Shown here: positions 24,257 to 33,162 of the stretch, in pieces | How positions within the stretch are numbered: position 1 is the stretch's first letter | Layout: every line of letters begins with the position of its first letter | NCBI RefSeq assembly: GCF_900089605.1 | Contig: NZ_LT594324.1 | Location: 744,001 to 808,000, forward strand | DNA from: Micromonospora narathiwatensis | GTDB taxonomy: Bacteria; Actinomycetota; Actinomycetes; Mycobacteriales; Micromonosporaceae | DNA: 64,000 bases | Reading direction: 5' to 3' | Translations under genes and position numbers: made by a program | The notes under the pieces: generated by a model | Seen by the model: only the letters and a program-made list of their open reading frames with translations | Told to the model about the DNA's origin: nothing | Databases searched by the model: none

Positions 24257-25243
24257 TCAGGGGCGGCTGCCCTCGCCGCCGGTGTGCGGCAGCCGCCCGG
24301 CCGGGATCACGCCGAGCCGGCCGGCCTGGAAGTCCTCGAACGCCTGGATCAGCTCGTCCCGGGTGTTCATCACGAACGGGCCGTAGTGCGCCACCGGCTC
24401 CCGGATCGGCTGCCCGCCCATGAGGTAGAGCTCCAGGGCCGGGGCGTTGCCGTCCTGCTTCGCGTCCGCGGTGACCCGCAGCGCGTCGCCGGGACCGTGC
24501 ACGGCGAGCTGGCCGAGGTGGATCGGGCGCCGGTCGGTGCCCACCGTGCCCCGGCCGGCCAGCACGTAGACCAGCGCGTTGAAGTCCGGCCGCCAGGGCA
24601 GGCTCAGCTCCGCGCCCGGCTGGAGCGTCACGTGGGCGATGGTGATCGGGGTGTGGGTCGAGCCCGGGCCCCGGTGCCCGGCGACCTCGCCGGCGATCAC
24701 CCGGATCAGCGCGCCGCCGTCGGGCGTGGTCAGCAGCGCCGACTCCCGGCCGCGGATGTCCTGGTAGCGCGGCGGGTTCATCTTGGCCACCCGGGGCAGG
24801 TTGACCCAGAGCTGGAGGCCGTGGAAGAGACCACCGCTCATCACCAGCTGCTCCGGCGGCGCCTCGATGTGCAGCAGGCCGCTGCCGGCCGTCATCCACT
24901 GGGTGTCGCCGTCGGTGATGGTGCCGCCGCCGCCCTGCGAGTCCTGGTGGTCCATGATCCCGTCGATCATGTAGGTCACCGTCTCGAAGCCGCGGTGCGG
25001 GTGCCAGGCCGTCCCCTTCGGCTCGCCCGGGGCGTAGTCCACCTCGCCCATCTGGTCGAGGTGGATGAACGGGTCCAGCTCGGTCAGCGGGACGCCGGCG
25101 AAGGCCCGGCGGACCGGGAAGCCCTCGCCCTCGTAGCCGCTCGGCGCGGTGGTCACCCGGCGGACCGGGCGGAAGGTGGTGGACTCGTCGAGCTGCGGCA
25201 GGCGGGGCAGGACGAGAACGTCGTCGACGGTGATGGCGGGCAT
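24257..25243 (-). CDS. Pirin-family cupin protein
   Basis: 328-residue bicupin. The pirin metal site is visible: WHPHRGFETV (two His) and SGLLHIEAPPE (His and Glu), matching the four ligands of canonical pirins, with the usual PGEPKGTAWHPHRGFE context. Bacterial pirins include quercetin 2,3-dioxygenases and regulators of pyruvate metabolism; which applies here is unknown. It begins 10 bases after the MarR gene and is thus in one operon with it, so it is probably the gene that MarR controls in response to some phenolic or oxidative signal. Confidence 0.88.
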   Translation of the reverse strand: MPAITVDDVLVLPRLPQLDESTTFRPVRRVTTAPSGYEGEGFPVRRAFAGVPLTELDPFIHLDQMGEVDYAPGEPKGTAWHPHRGFETVTYMIDGIMDHQDSQGGGGTITDGDTQWMTAGSGLLHIEAPPEQLVMSGGLFHGLQLWVNLPRVAKMNPPRYQDIRGRESALLTTPDGGALIRVIAGEVAGHRGPGSTHTPITIAHVTLQPGAELSLPWRPDFNALVYVLAGRGTVGTDRRPIHLGQLAVHGPGDALRVTADAKQDGNAPALELYLMGGQPIREPVAHYGPFVMNTRDELIQAFEDFQAGRLGVIPAGRLPHTGGEGSRP

Positions 25244-25253
25244 CGCGGGCTCC

Positions 25254-25736
25254 TTACTTGTCGGCCGGGGTGGACGACGCGTCGCGGTCGGCGCGCAGGC
25301 GCCGGCCGAGCCGCTCGAAGACCCGGGTGAGGCAGGCGACCTCGGCGTCGTCGAGGTCGTCCATCAGATGGGTACGCACGGAGCGCAGGTGGTGCGGTGC
25401 GGCCTCGCGCAGCGCCAGCAGGCCGGCCGCGGTCAGCACGGCCTCGCTGCCGCGTCGGTCCTCCGGGCAGGACTGCCGGGCGACCAGGCCGCGCCGCTGC
25501 ATCGAGGAGATCTGGTACGTCAGCCGGCTCGGCGAGAAGACCAGCCGGCCGGCCAGCTCGCCCATCCGCAACCGTTGCCCCGGCGCCTCGGAGAGCAGGA
25601 CCAGCACGTGGTAGTCGGCGAAGCTCAGCTCGCTGGCCGCGCGCAGGTCGTCCTCGAGCTGGGTGAAGAGCCGCTGGCTCGCCTCGATGTACGCGCGCCA
25701 GGCGGCCAGCCGCTCGGGGTTCAGGCTCTCGGTCAC
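25254..25736 (-). CDS. MarR-family transcriptional regulator
   Basis: 160 residues with the MarR winged helix: LSFADYHVLVLLSEAPGQRLRMGELAGRLVFSPSRLTYQISSMQRRGLVARQSCPEDRRGSEAVL, where the recognition helix (SPSRLTYQISSM) and the D-x-R-G/R wing (EDRRGSEA) are clear. The N- and C-terminal helices form the dimer. It is the first gene of an operon with the pirin gene. The GTG at 25736 has no ribosome binding site, and the AT-rich palindrome lies only 15 bases upstream, so the transcript may be leaderless or the start may be slightly different. It probably represses its own operon. Confidence 0.88.
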   Translation of the reverse strand: MTESLNPERLAAWRAYIEASQRLFTQLEDDLRAASELSFADYHVLVLLSEAPGQRLRMGELAGRLVFSPSRLTYQISSMQRRGLVARQSCPEDRRGSEAVLTAAGLLALREAAPHHLRSVRTHLMDDLDDAEVACLTRVFERLGRRLRADRDASSTPADK

Positions 25737-25750
25737 GGGTACGAGAGTAG

Positions 25751-25774
25751 CACTACTTAAAATTTAAACAAGTG
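25751..25774. promoter_or_regulatory. AT-rich imperfect palindrome, probable MarR operator
   Basis: A 24-base imperfect palindrome beginning CACTACTTAAAA and ending AAACAAGTG; 18 of 24 positions match its own complement. It lies 15 bases upstream of the marR start codon and is the most AT-rich stretch of the neighbourhood, the usual look of a MarR operator overlapping the promoter. Confidence 0.65.
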
Positions 25775-25933
25775 CCTTCGGGCTGAGGGTGAGCCGCGCG
25801 ACAGCCACGCCGAGGCGATGTCGTTGGAATCTGAAGTGAATGCTCCGGCGGAGTAAATGCGCGGTGCGAAGACGCCAGCGTCGGCTACTGGACGGCCGCG
25901 GGAGCGCGCGGCGGTCCCGGCTACGGTCGGGGT

Positions 25934-26521
25934 ATGGATGATCTCGACCTGCTCGACTGGCGGGAGCGGCTGGCCCGGCTGTACCTCTCCGATCTCGACC
26001 TGGCCGGATTTCGGGCCGCCCGGGACGAATTGTTCCGTTCGCACCCGTGCAGCCCGCTGCCGGCCGCCGAGCGGCCCGGGTTCACCGGGCTGCGTTGGTT
26101 CCCGCACGATCCGGCGGCCGTGGTCGAGGCGCCGCTGCGCCCCGCCTCCGGCACCGAGAGCATCGACACCGGCGGGCCCGACGGGGTCGTCGGTTACCGC
26201 CGGGTCGCGGTGGCCGAGACGCCGTGGGGCCCGCTCACCGTGTGGTGGATCGATGCGTACGGGGGCGGGCTGTTCGTCCCGCTGCTCGACGCCACCTGCG
26301 GTGCCGAGACGTACGGGGGCGGGCGCTACCTGACCGACACGGTCAAGGGCACCTTCGGGCGGGGCCTGACCGTGCTGCCCGGTGGGCGGGTCCGCCTCGA
26401 CGCCAACTACCTCTACAACCCGAGTTGCGCGTACGACGACCGTTGGGCGTGCCCCCTCGCCCCGGCGGAGAACCGGGCCGACGTTCCGATCCGGGCCGGG
26501 GAGTTGGCGTACCACGGCTGA
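25934..26521 (+). CDS. DUF1684-family protein
   Basis: 195-residue soluble protein of the DUF1684 family, defined only by sequence. Signature segments are LLDWRERLARLYLSD at the N-terminus, FVPLLDATCGAETYGGGRYL in the centre and the C-terminal DANYLYNPSCAYDDRWACPLAPAENR, where two Cys and the conserved N-P-x-C-A-Y and C-P-x-x-P-x-E-N-R motifs stand. No biochemical role is established for the family. It is a single gene facing away from the MarR operon and converging on the stress-protein gene 13 bases later. Confidence 0.85.
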   Translation: MDDLDLLDWRERLARLYLSDLDLAGFRAARDELFRSHPCSPLPAAERPGFTGLRWFPHDPAAVVEAPLRPASGTESIDTGGPDGVVGYRRVAVAETPWGPLTVWWIDAYGGGLFVPLLDATCGAETYGGGRYLTDTVKGTFGRGLTVLPGGRVRLDANYLYNPSCAYDDRWACPLAPAENRADVPIRAGELAYHG

Positions 26522-26534
26522 CGGACGGGTGCGG

Positions 26535-27119
26535 TTACCGGGCGGGCGCGCCGCTCGGGAAGTGCATCCGGCCGAGCAACTGCCGGGCCTGGTCGGCCAG
26601 GTCGGCCTCGACGGTCACCGCGTACTGGCTGGCCCGCAGCGAACTGGACGAGGTGAAGTCCCGCCGGCCGCCGGTCATCGCGTGCACCACTGCGCCGAAC
26701 ACCGCACCCCAGATCGCGCCGACCACCAGGCCGATCACGATCACCGCGACCCAGTTTCCCGCGGTGAAGATGCCGAAGAGCAGCCCGATGAAGAGCCCGA
26801 ACCAGGCGCCGGTGCCCGCACCCACCAGGGCGGCCCGGCCGGTGGTCATCCGGCCCATGATCGTCTCGACCAGGGTCAGGTCGGTGCCGACGATCGACGT
26901 CCGCTCCACCGGGAACCGGTTGTCGGCCAGATAGTCCACCACGCGCTGGGCGGACGGATAGTCCGGGTACGACCCGATCGTGACCGTCGGTGGGCCGGTC
27001 TGCGGCCCGTGTCCGTCCCCGCTCGGGGCGGCCGGACGACCGCCCGGCCCGGACGGGAGGTTGTCGCGCCCGGGCATCCCGGGCCGCCAGGCCGCGCTCG
27101 GCGTCGAGGGTGTGGTCAT
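26535..27119 (-). CDS. General stress protein (YflT/GSP17M-like) with Gly-rich membrane hairpin
   Basis: 194 residues. A Pro/Gly-rich N-terminal tail (1-45) is followed by the general-stress domain TVTIGSYPDYPSAQRVVDYLADNRFPVERTSIVGTDLTLVE, then a hydrophobic, Gly-rich region (about 97-150, GAGTGAWFGLFIGLLFGIF and VIVIGLVVGAIWGAVFGAV) that probably forms a membrane hairpin, and a short C-terminal domain carrying Arg/Asp. This arrangement is widespread in actinobacteria and is usually induced by stress sigma factors; that link is family knowledge and not visible here. Confidence 0.8.
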   Translation of the reverse strand: MTTPSTPSAAWRPGMPGRDNLPSGPGGRPAAPSGDGHGPQTGPPTVTIGSYPDYPSAQRVVDYLADNRFPVERTSIVGTDLTLVETIMGRMTTGRAALVGAGTGAWFGLFIGLLFGIFTAGNWVAVIVIGLVVGAIWGAVFGAVVHAMTGGRRDFTSSSSLRASQYAVTVEADLADQARQLLGRMHFPSGAPAR

Positions 27120-27243
27120 GTGCGTCCTCCTTCGTCAAGCGGTGGCGTTCCCATTCGCGAGGGAGGGGTAACGCCTGCGGGGACACCGGACGACGGCCGG
27201 GCCGCGTCGCGCATGCCCGGAGGCCGGGTGGGTAGCCACCGGC

Positions 27244-29067
27244 GTGGACGCCGGACGGATCAGCGAGCACGGGTTCCTCGCCGACGGGCGTACCGCCGCG
27301 CTGGTGGACCGGGCCGGCGCGGTGAACTGGTGGTGCCCGGCCCGGTTCGACGGCCCGTCGGTCTTCGGGCGGCTGCTCGACGACACCGCCGGGCACTGGA
27401 GCATCCGGCCCGAGGACGACTTCACCACCGAACGGTCCTACCTGGACGACACGCTGGTGCTGCGTACCGTCTTCACCACCCGGACCGGGACGGTGGCCGT
27501 CACCGACGCCCTGGCGCTGGCGGCCGGGGCGCGCGGCCACGAGATCGGCCTGTGCTCCCCGCAGGTGCTGGCCCGGGTCGTCGAGGGGATCTCCGGCGAG
27601 GTGCCGATGCGGGTGGAGTACCAGCCCCGCTTCGAGTACGGCCGGGTCCGCGCCTACCTCACCGGCACCGAGCAGACGATCGACGCCGTCGCCGGCGGCA
27701 GCCGGCTGAGCCTGCGCGCCAACGTCCCGATGACCTGCGGCGACGGGGCGGCGAGCGGGCGGTTCACCGCCCGCGCCGGCACCACCCACCACTTCACCCT
27801 CGGGTACGCACCGACCTACGACGGCGGCGAGCCCGCGCTGCCCGACGCCGACCGGGTGATGGTCGATACGGTGGCCGGCTGGCGGTCCTGGGCCGGGCTG
27901 CACGACTACCAGGGGCACTACCGCGACCAGGTGCGGCGCAGCGCGATGGTGGTGCAGGGGATGACCTACGTGCCCAGCGGCGCGGTCGTCGCGGCGGCCA
28001 CCACCTCGCTGCCCGAGGAACTCGGCGGCGAGCGCAACTACGACTACCGCTTCGTCTGGGTACGCGACTTCAGCCTCACCCTCCAGGCGCTCTGGCTGGC
28101 CGCCTGTCCCGACGAGGCGAACCGGCAGTTCGCCTGGGTGTCCCGGGCCATGGGCATGATCGGCGACGAACCCGTGCCGATCATGTACGGCGTCGAGGGC
28201 GAGCGCGACCTCACCGAGCACCGCCTCGACCACCTCGCCGGCTACGCCGACAGCCGGCCGGTGCTCGTCGGCAACGACGCCTGGCGGCAGCGGCAGACCG
28301 ACGTGCTCGGCGAGATCCTCGACGCCGCCTGGCGGATGCGGTACTACCTCGACCCGATGTCGCCCGAGGTCCGGCACCTGCTGCACGCCCTCGCCGACCA
28401 GGCGACGGTGGACTGGCGCCGGCCGGACGCCGGGATGTGGGAGGCGCGCGACGCCGAGCGGCACTACCTGTCGTCCAAGGTGCAGTGCTGGACCGCGCTG
28501 GACCGGGCGGTCCGGTTCGGGACGCGGATCGGCGACGCCGCCGACGTGGCGCGCTGGGCGGCGGCCCGGAACGAGGTACGCGAGGCGGTGCTGACCCGGG
28601 GCTGGAACGACCGGGTCGGCGCGTACACCGGGGCCTTCGACTCCGACGAGTTGGACGCCTCGGTGCTGATCATGCCGCTGGTCGGCTTCCTGCCCGCCGA
28701 CGACCCCCGGATGCGCGCCACCGTCGACGTGGTGGAGCGGCGGCTCTCCCGTGACGGACTGCTGCGGCGCTGGGACGGTGACCCGGCGGGCTTCGTGATC
28801 TGCTCGTTCTGGCTGGTCGGCTGCCTCGCCGAGGCCGGCGAGCTGGAGCGGGCCCAACGGCTGTTCGAGCAGCTCGCCGCGCAGGCCAACGACCTGGGGC
28901 TCTACGCCGAGCAGATCGACCCGGCCACCGGCGAGCAAGTGGGCAACTTCCCGCAGGCGTTTTCGCACATCGGCCTGATCAACGCCGCGGGCCAGATCGG
29001 CGCGGCCGCCGAACGGCTCGGTGGCCGCGCCGGGCTAGCCACCGCGACCCAGGGCCGGGGCGCCTGA
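27244..29067 (+). CDS. GH15-family glycoside hydrolase (glucoamylase/trehalase type)
   Basis: 607 residues, cytoplasmic (no signal peptide). GH15 architecture: N-terminal beta-sandwich domain (about 1-250), linker and alpha6/alpha6 barrel (about 260-600). Barrel motifs: NYDYRFVWVRDFSLTLQALW near 275-295, ERDLTEHRLDHLAGY, YLSSKVQCWTALDRAV, and the late GLYAEQIDPATGEQVGNFPQAFSHIGLINAA with the catalytic Glu pair expected in GH15. Members act on alpha-glucans or trehalose; intracellular actinobacterial ones are often trehalases, but I cannot decide the substrate. The start is a GTG at 27244 with a weak GGGTGGG site. It converges on the phosphatase gene. Confidence 0.88.
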   Translation: MDAGRISEHGFLADGRTAALVDRAGAVNWWCPARFDGPSVFGRLLDDTAGHWSIRPEDDFTTERSYLDDTLVLRTVFTTRTGTVAVTDALALAAGARGHEIGLCSPQVLARVVEGISGEVPMRVEYQPRFEYGRVRAYLTGTEQTIDAVAGGSRLSLRANVPMTCGDGAASGRFTARAGTTHHFTLGYAPTYDGGEPALPDADRVMVDTVAGWRSWAGLHDYQGHYRDQVRRSAMVVQGMTYVPSGAVVAAATTSLPEELGGERNYDYRFVWVRDFSLTLQALWLAACPDEANRQFAWVSRAMGMIGDEPVPIMYGVEGERDLTEHRLDHLAGYADSRPVLVGNDAWRQRQTDVLGEILDAAWRMRYYLDPMSPEVRHLLHALADQATVDWRRPDAGMWEARDAERHYLSSKVQCWTALDRAVRFGTRIGDAADVARWAAARNEVREAVLTRGWNDRVGAYTGAFDSDELDASVLIMPLVGFLPADDPRMRATVDVVERRLSRDGLLRRWDGDPAGFVICSFWLVGCLAEAGELERAQRLFEQLAAQANDLGLYAEQIDPATGEQVGNFPQAFSHIGLINAAGQIGAAAERLGGRAGLATATQGRGA

Positions 29068-29083
29068 CCGCCCCGCCCGACGG

Positions 29084-31231
29084 CTAGGAGCCGGGCGAGG
29101 GCGGGATGAGGATCTCGAACCAGACGGTCGAGCCGCGCACCGTGGGATCGGTGCCCCAGGCGTCGCTCAGCTCCTCGATCAGCCCCAGGCCGCGCCCGCG
29201 GCTGCTCAGGGCGTCGGTCTGCGCCCGGGTCACCTGCCCCCGGGTGCCGGAGTCGGCGACCGAGACCAGCAGCCGTTCCGCGCTCAGGTCGATCTCCACC
29301 CGGGCGGCGGTGCCGGCGTGCAGCAGCGCGTTGGTGGTCAGCTCGCTCGTGCACAGCACCGCGCCGCCGATCACCGCCTCGGGCACCCGCCACTCGGTGA
29401 GCTGGGCGGTCATCCAGTGGCGTACCCGGCTCGGCGCGGTCGGCTCCGCCGGCACCGCCATGCTGGCCGAGCGGCTCGGCCGTACCGCGTGCTCCACGGC
29501 CAGCACCGCCACGTCGTCCTCGGTCGCGCCGGGCACGGCGGCGGTGGCCACCGCGCAGAGCGCCCGGGGGTCGCCGCTGCTCGCGCCCGTCACCGCCGCG
29601 CGCAGCCCGGTCAGCCCGGCGAACAGGTCCTGCCAGCGCCGCTCCACCACCCCGTCGCTGTAGAGCAGCAGGGTGTCGCCCGGGCGGAACGGCACCGCGG
29701 TGGTACGCGGCCGGTAGCCGAGGCCCAACGGCGGGCCGGGCAAGACCTCGACGTACTCGGCCGTCGGCTCGCCGTCGGCCCGGCAGCGCCGGATCAGCGG
29801 GGCCGGATGCCCGGCGCTGGCCAGCGTGATCCGCTCCTGGTCGGCCTCGATGACGCCGAACACCACCGTGACGAAGAGCTCCTGCGTCCCGCTCTCCGTG
29901 CCCAGGCTGGCGACCAGCCGGTCCAGGCCGGCGAGCACGGCGTCCGGGCGGGGATCGGTGAGCGCCAGCGCGCGCAGCGCCGCGCGTACCTGCCCCATCC
30001 GGGCGGCGGCCTGGACGTCGTGCCCGGCCACGTCACCCAGGACCACGCCGAGCGCGCCGCTGGGCAGCACGAACGCGTCGTAGAAGTCGCCACCGGCGGC
30101 GTTGCCGTCCACGCCCGGGTCGTACCGGGCGGCGATCCGCAGCCGGGGCAGGTCGGGCAGCCGCTCGGGCAGCATGCTGCGTTGCAGGAGCTGGGCGGTG
30201 CCGTGCTGGGTCTCGAAGCGGCGGGCCCGCTCGGCGGCCTGGCCGGCCAGCTCCGCCGCGGCGGCGAGCAGCGCGCGTTCCGACGGCGACCACGGATGCG
30301 GCGCCTGGTAGCCGACGGTCACCGCGCCCCGGACCACAGACGAGCGCAGCGGCAGGGCGGCGAGCGAGCGGATCTTCTGGTCGTGCCGGTCCGCCGGGGA
30401 GTTCCGCAGCGGCTGCCCGTCGGCGGTGAACAGGGCCACGCCGCTGCGGGCGGTCACCACCATCGGGACGGGCGAGTCGGCCGGTATCCGTCGCCACAAC
30501 GGCGGGAGCCGTTCGTCGGCCTCGTCCAACAGCTCGCCGCGGACGCGACGGACCATCCGCCAGGCCGGCCCCTCGTCGACCCCGAAGGAGACCCGGTCGG
30601 CGCCGAAGGCGTCGAGGCCGTAGCGCAGAGTGACCCGGGCGACGTCGTCGAGGGTGAGCGTGCCGGAGAGCGCGGCGGCGAAGTCGCTCAGGCTCTGCAA
30701 CTGCCGGGTGACCTGGGTGGTCTGCGCGGCCACGCTGAGCACGCCGATGGTCCGGCCGGCACTGTCCCGCACCGGCGAGAAGCCGCGGGTGAACATGGCC
30801 GGCTCGGTGGGTCCGGTCTGGTGCCGGTCGACCGGCAGCACCGCCTCCCGTTCCAGGAAGGGCTCGCCCCGCCGGTACGCCCGTTCGATCACCTCCCCGG
30901 CGCCCGGCTCGTGCCAGATGTCGGCGAACACCTCCGCCGCCGGCCGCCCGAGCGCCCCCGGGTGCCGCGCCCCGATCAGCTCGGCGTACCCCTCGTTGTA
31001 GACCAGGATCAGGTCGTCGCCGTAGAGCAGGGCCATCGGTACGGGCGAGGCGAGCACCAGGTCGACCACGGCGCGGACGGCCGGGTCCCACTGCTCGGGT
31101 GCACCGAGCGGCGTGTCGGCCCACCGCAGGGCCGACGGGTCGGCCGCGCCGGACGCGGCGGCGCCCGGGCCCGTCGGCGCTCCCGAGGAGGGGGCTGAAG
31201 GCGTGGGCACCCGCCCGACCGTGCCTGACAT
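29084..31231 (-). CDS. PAS-GAF-SpoIIE phosphatase-HATPase regulatory protein
   Basis: 715-residue signalling protein. Order: PAS-like sensor (about 40-155, PMALLYGDDLILVYNEGYAELIG), GAF-like domain (about 165-335), SpoIIE PP2C-type phosphatase (about 345-575, GGDFYDAF, GDVAGHDVQAAARMGQVRA, YSDGVVERR) and a C-terminal anti-sigma-type HATPase (about 600-712, CTSELTTNALLHAG, DSGTRGQ and GRGLGLIEELSDAW). Such proteins dephosphorylate anti-anti-sigma factors and can phosphorylate them through the ATPase domain. It is a plausible controller of the SigB-type sigma factor elsewhere in the window, but no linkage is shown. No transmembrane segment was seen. Confidence 0.9.
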   Translation of the reverse strand: MSGTVGRVPTPSAPSSGAPTGPGAAASGAADPSALRWADTPLGAPEQWDPAVRAVVDLVLASPVPMALLYGDDLILVYNEGYAELIGARHPGALGRPAAEVFADIWHEPGAGEVIERAYRRGEPFLEREAVLPVDRHQTGPTEPAMFTRGFSPVRDSAGRTIGVLSVAAQTTQVTRQLQSLSDFAAALSGTLTLDDVARVTLRYGLDAFGADRVSFGVDEGPAWRMVRRVRGELLDEADERLPPLWRRIPADSPVPMVVTARSGVALFTADGQPLRNSPADRHDQKIRSLAALPLRSSVVRGAVTVGYQAPHPWSPSERALLAAAAELAGQAAERARRFETQHGTAQLLQRSMLPERLPDLPRLRIAARYDPGVDGNAAGGDFYDAFVLPSGALGVVLGDVAGHDVQAAARMGQVRAALRALALTDPRPDAVLAGLDRLVASLGTESGTQELFVTVVFGVIEADQERITLASAGHPAPLIRRCRADGEPTAEYVEVLPGPPLGLGYRPRTTAVPFRPGDTLLLYSDGVVERRWQDLFAGLTGLRAAVTGASSGDPRALCAVATAAVPGATEDDVAVLAVEHAVRPSRSASMAVPAEPTAPSRVRHWMTAQLTEWRVPEAVIGGAVLCTSELTTNALLHAGTAARVEIDLSAERLLVSVADSGTRGQVTRAQTDALSSRGRGLGLIEELSDAWGTDPTVRGSTVWFEILIPPSPGS

Positions 31232-31415
31232 GACCGCAGCCTATCCGGAGCGTGGCGAAAAGGTTCCGATCATGCGGCGCGGGGCGTCGAACGGCGATCA
31301 GCAGGGGTCGGCCCGGCATGTCTGATATGCCCGGAAGTTGCGGGAGCGGTCAGGCGGGTGAGCGGCCGGTCCGGCCGCGACCGGTCGACCGGCTCGGCCG
31401 GCGGCGGCGAGCAGG

Positions 31416-31457
31416 CCCGGATCGTCCGGGTGTCGGCCCGGATCGTCCGGGTGTCGG
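31416..31457. repeat. 21-bp perfect tandem duplication
   Basis: CCCGGATCGTCCGGGTGTCGG occurs twice head to tail at 31416-31436 and 31437-31457. Each copy contains the near-palindrome CCCGGATCGTCCGGG. It lies upstream of the small protein gene starting at 31546, in the non-coding interval between the divergent phosphatase gene and that gene. Confidence 0.8.
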
Positions 31458-31545
31458 CCCGACCCGCCCCGGGGGATTGACCCGGTCGTTACGGGGGAGA
31501 AGGGACACCGCGCGGACCGGCGCGGACGACCCGTGGAGGACGGCG

Positions 31546-31995
31546 ATGGGACAGCAGGCGGACGGACCCGACGAGGCGCACCGCCGGCCGGCGGGCGTGG
31601 GTGACCTCACGGTCGCGGCGCTCGGCAAGCTCAGCGAGGCGCTGGAGACGGTCGAGCGGGCCCGTGGACACCTCTATTCGCTGCACCAGATGATCGGTCA
31701 CGCCGACCTGATGCTCGACGACGCGGTGGAGCTGTTCCGGTCGGCCGGCCACGACGAGATCGCCGGGCTGGTGGCCCGGGACCTGCTCGGCCGCAACGTG
31801 ATCGCCGGACGCTGGACGTTCCAGATCGTCGAGGACTTCGACGACGGGTACTACGCGCTCTTCCGGGAGCTGGACCGCCGGGCCCGCGACGAACTGGTCG
31901 GCGGCCGGCGCCACCTCTACGAGGCCGAGCTGAAGGAACGCCGGCGCAGCCCGGGCCGGCCGGGGCACGAGGCGCGCCCCGGTGCCGGCGGCTAG
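31546..31995 (+). CDS. Unrecognised 149-residue helical protein
   Basis: Soluble, largely alpha-helical and charged, with no transmembrane segment. Notable stretches are LTVAALGKLSEALETVERARGHLYSLHQMIGHAD and VIAGRWTFQIVEDFDDGYYALFREL, the second looking like a conserved core. I have the impression of a conserved actinobacterial family but no function. The ATG at 31546 has a GGAGGA site 6-7 bases upstream; the frame is open much farther upstream through the repeat-bearing interval, which I reject as coding. Its end overlaps the stop of the converging gene by four bases. Confidence 0.7.
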   Translation: MGQQADGPDEAHRRPAGVGDLTVAALGKLSEALETVERARGHLYSLHQMIGHADLMLDDAVELFRSAGHDEIAGLVARDLLGRNVIAGRWTFQIVEDFDDGYYALFRELDRRARDELVGGRRHLYEAELKERRRSPGRPGHEARPGAGG

Positions 31996-32204
31996 TCGGC
32001 GGACGAGGCATCCGCCGGCTGGCGGCGCCGGGCGTCGTCGGCGATGATCACGGTCGCCACCATCAGGGCCACCACGAGGCTGAACAGCCAGGATCCGTCG
32101 GGAACCAGCTTGGCCGCGACGGGCGCCTGGACGGCGGTGAGCAGGAAGCCCAGCCAGGCCAGGCGGCGCTGACGTGGGGTGAGGAAACCTGAGCCCTGTT
32201 GCAT
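31992..32204 (-). CDS. Small two-helix membrane protein
   Basis: 70 residues: polar N-terminus with RQRRLAW, then two hydrophobic helices (about 14-33 and 38-56) and a short charged tail rich in Ala/Asp. No family is recognised. The stop overlaps the converging upstream gene by four bases. Codon use and an ATG at the start of the first helical segment support it; no strong ribosome binding site was seen. Confidence 0.6.
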   Translation of the reverse strand: MQQGSGFLTPRQRRLAWLGFLLTAVQAPVAAKLVPDGSWLFSLVVALMVATVIIADDARRRQPADASSAD

Positions 32205-32334
32205 CCCGAAAGTCTTACCCGGGGCCTGGGCAACGCCGTCCCCCGTTCGGTCGATTCTGGATGGGCTGTCCGTTTTATCGACCGGGTGTATCCCGATTCC
32301 TGGCGTTTCGGCCGAGTCGCGCCGGCCGGCCCGG

Positions 32335-32595
32335 TCACGCGTCCGGGCCGGTCCGGCCGGTGGTCGACGGCCGGTACGCCCGGTCCGCGTCGGTCATCTC
32401 CCGCCGTTCGGCCTCCGGGCCGGCGCCCCGGTCCACCGCCTCTGGCCCGTGGCCGAACGCGGACTCCTCACCTGCGTCGTTGCCGGTGACGTCGTCGGCC
32501 TGCCCGTCGACGGTCGACCGGGCCAGCGCCCGGTCCACCTCGTGCAGGGGAGTACGGGTCTCGTCGCGCCACACGTGGCGGTCGTTGTCGGTCAT
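32335..32595 (-). CDS. Small hydrophilic protein of unknown function
   Basis: 86 residues, highly charged (Asp/Glu/Arg), with no hydrophobic core, so probably unstructured. It begins MTDNDRHVWRDETRTPLHEVDRALARSTV and has no recognised motif. It lies in the same direction as the surrounding stress-type genes (32646-34639), which makes it a plausible member of that set, but the evidence is composition and frame only. It could be a random open frame in a GC-rich gap. Confidence 0.45.
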   Translation of the reverse strand: MTDNDRHVWRDETRTPLHEVDRALARSTVDGQADDVTGNDAGEESAFGHGPEAVDRGAGPEAERREMTDADRAYRPSTTGRTGPDA

Positions 32596-32645
32596 TGCCT
32601 AGCGGTACCCGGGCGGGGTGATCGCAAACGGCCGTGCCGGCGACG

Positions 32646-33107
32646 TCAGGGGGTGGGCCGGTCGACCGTGCCCCGCCAGGCACCGGTCTGCTGACCGCGT
32701 CGCTCGATGAACTGCTTGAACCGCTCCAGGTCGGCCCGGGCGCGGCGGTCGACCACGCCGAGCTTGTCGCCGGCCTGCTCGACCAGGCCCTGCGGCTCGA
32801 ACTCCATCTGCAGGGTGACCCGGGTGTGCCCCTCGTCGAGGCGGTGGAAGGTCACCACGCCGGCCTGCCGGGCGCCCTCGGTCGACCGCCAGGCCACCCG
32901 CTCGTCCGGTAGCTGCTCGGTGATCTCGGCGTCGAACTCGCGCTTCACGCCGGCGATCTCGACCGTCCAGTGGGTCATCGTGTCGGTGAGCTGCCGGACC
33001 TCGTGGACGCCCTCCATGAACTGTGGAAACGCCTCGAACTGCGTCCACTGGTCGTACGCGGTACGGATCGGAACGGCAACGTCCACATGTTCCATCACGT
33101 CGCTCAT
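32646..33107 (-). CDS. SRPBCC (START-like/polyketide cyclase fold) protein
   Basis: 153 residues with the Bet v1-like lipid- or ligand-binding fold: HVDVAVPIRTAYDQWTQFEAFPQFMEGV at the start, ending HTRVTLQMEFEPQGLVEQAGDKLGVVDRRARADLERFKQFIERRG, the common pattern of the actinobacterial SRPBCC group. I chose the ATG at 33107 because of the GAGGAGG ribosome binding site 5-10 bases upstream and the MSDVMEHVDV opening. Ligand unknown. It precedes the DUF2795 gene in the direction of the same run (spacing 55 bases), so both may be expressed together. Confidence 0.8.
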   Translation of the reverse strand: MSDVMEHVDVAVPIRTAYDQWTQFEAFPQFMEGVHEVRQLTDTMTHWTVEIAGVKREFDAEITEQLPDERVAWRSTEGARQAGVVTFHRLDEGHTRVTLQMEFEPQGLVEQAGDKLGVVDRRARADLERFKQFIERRGQQTGAWRGTVDRPTP

Positions 33108-33162
33108 CGCAGGGTCCTCCTCTTCCCGCCGGTCTCCTCGCGCGGATCGTGGGCCGATCCGC

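Noticed and set aside
26413..28968. 851-codon frame antisense to GH15 and crossing three genes
   Set aside because: It spans genes with clear families on both strands; the translation is repetitive and lacks motifs.
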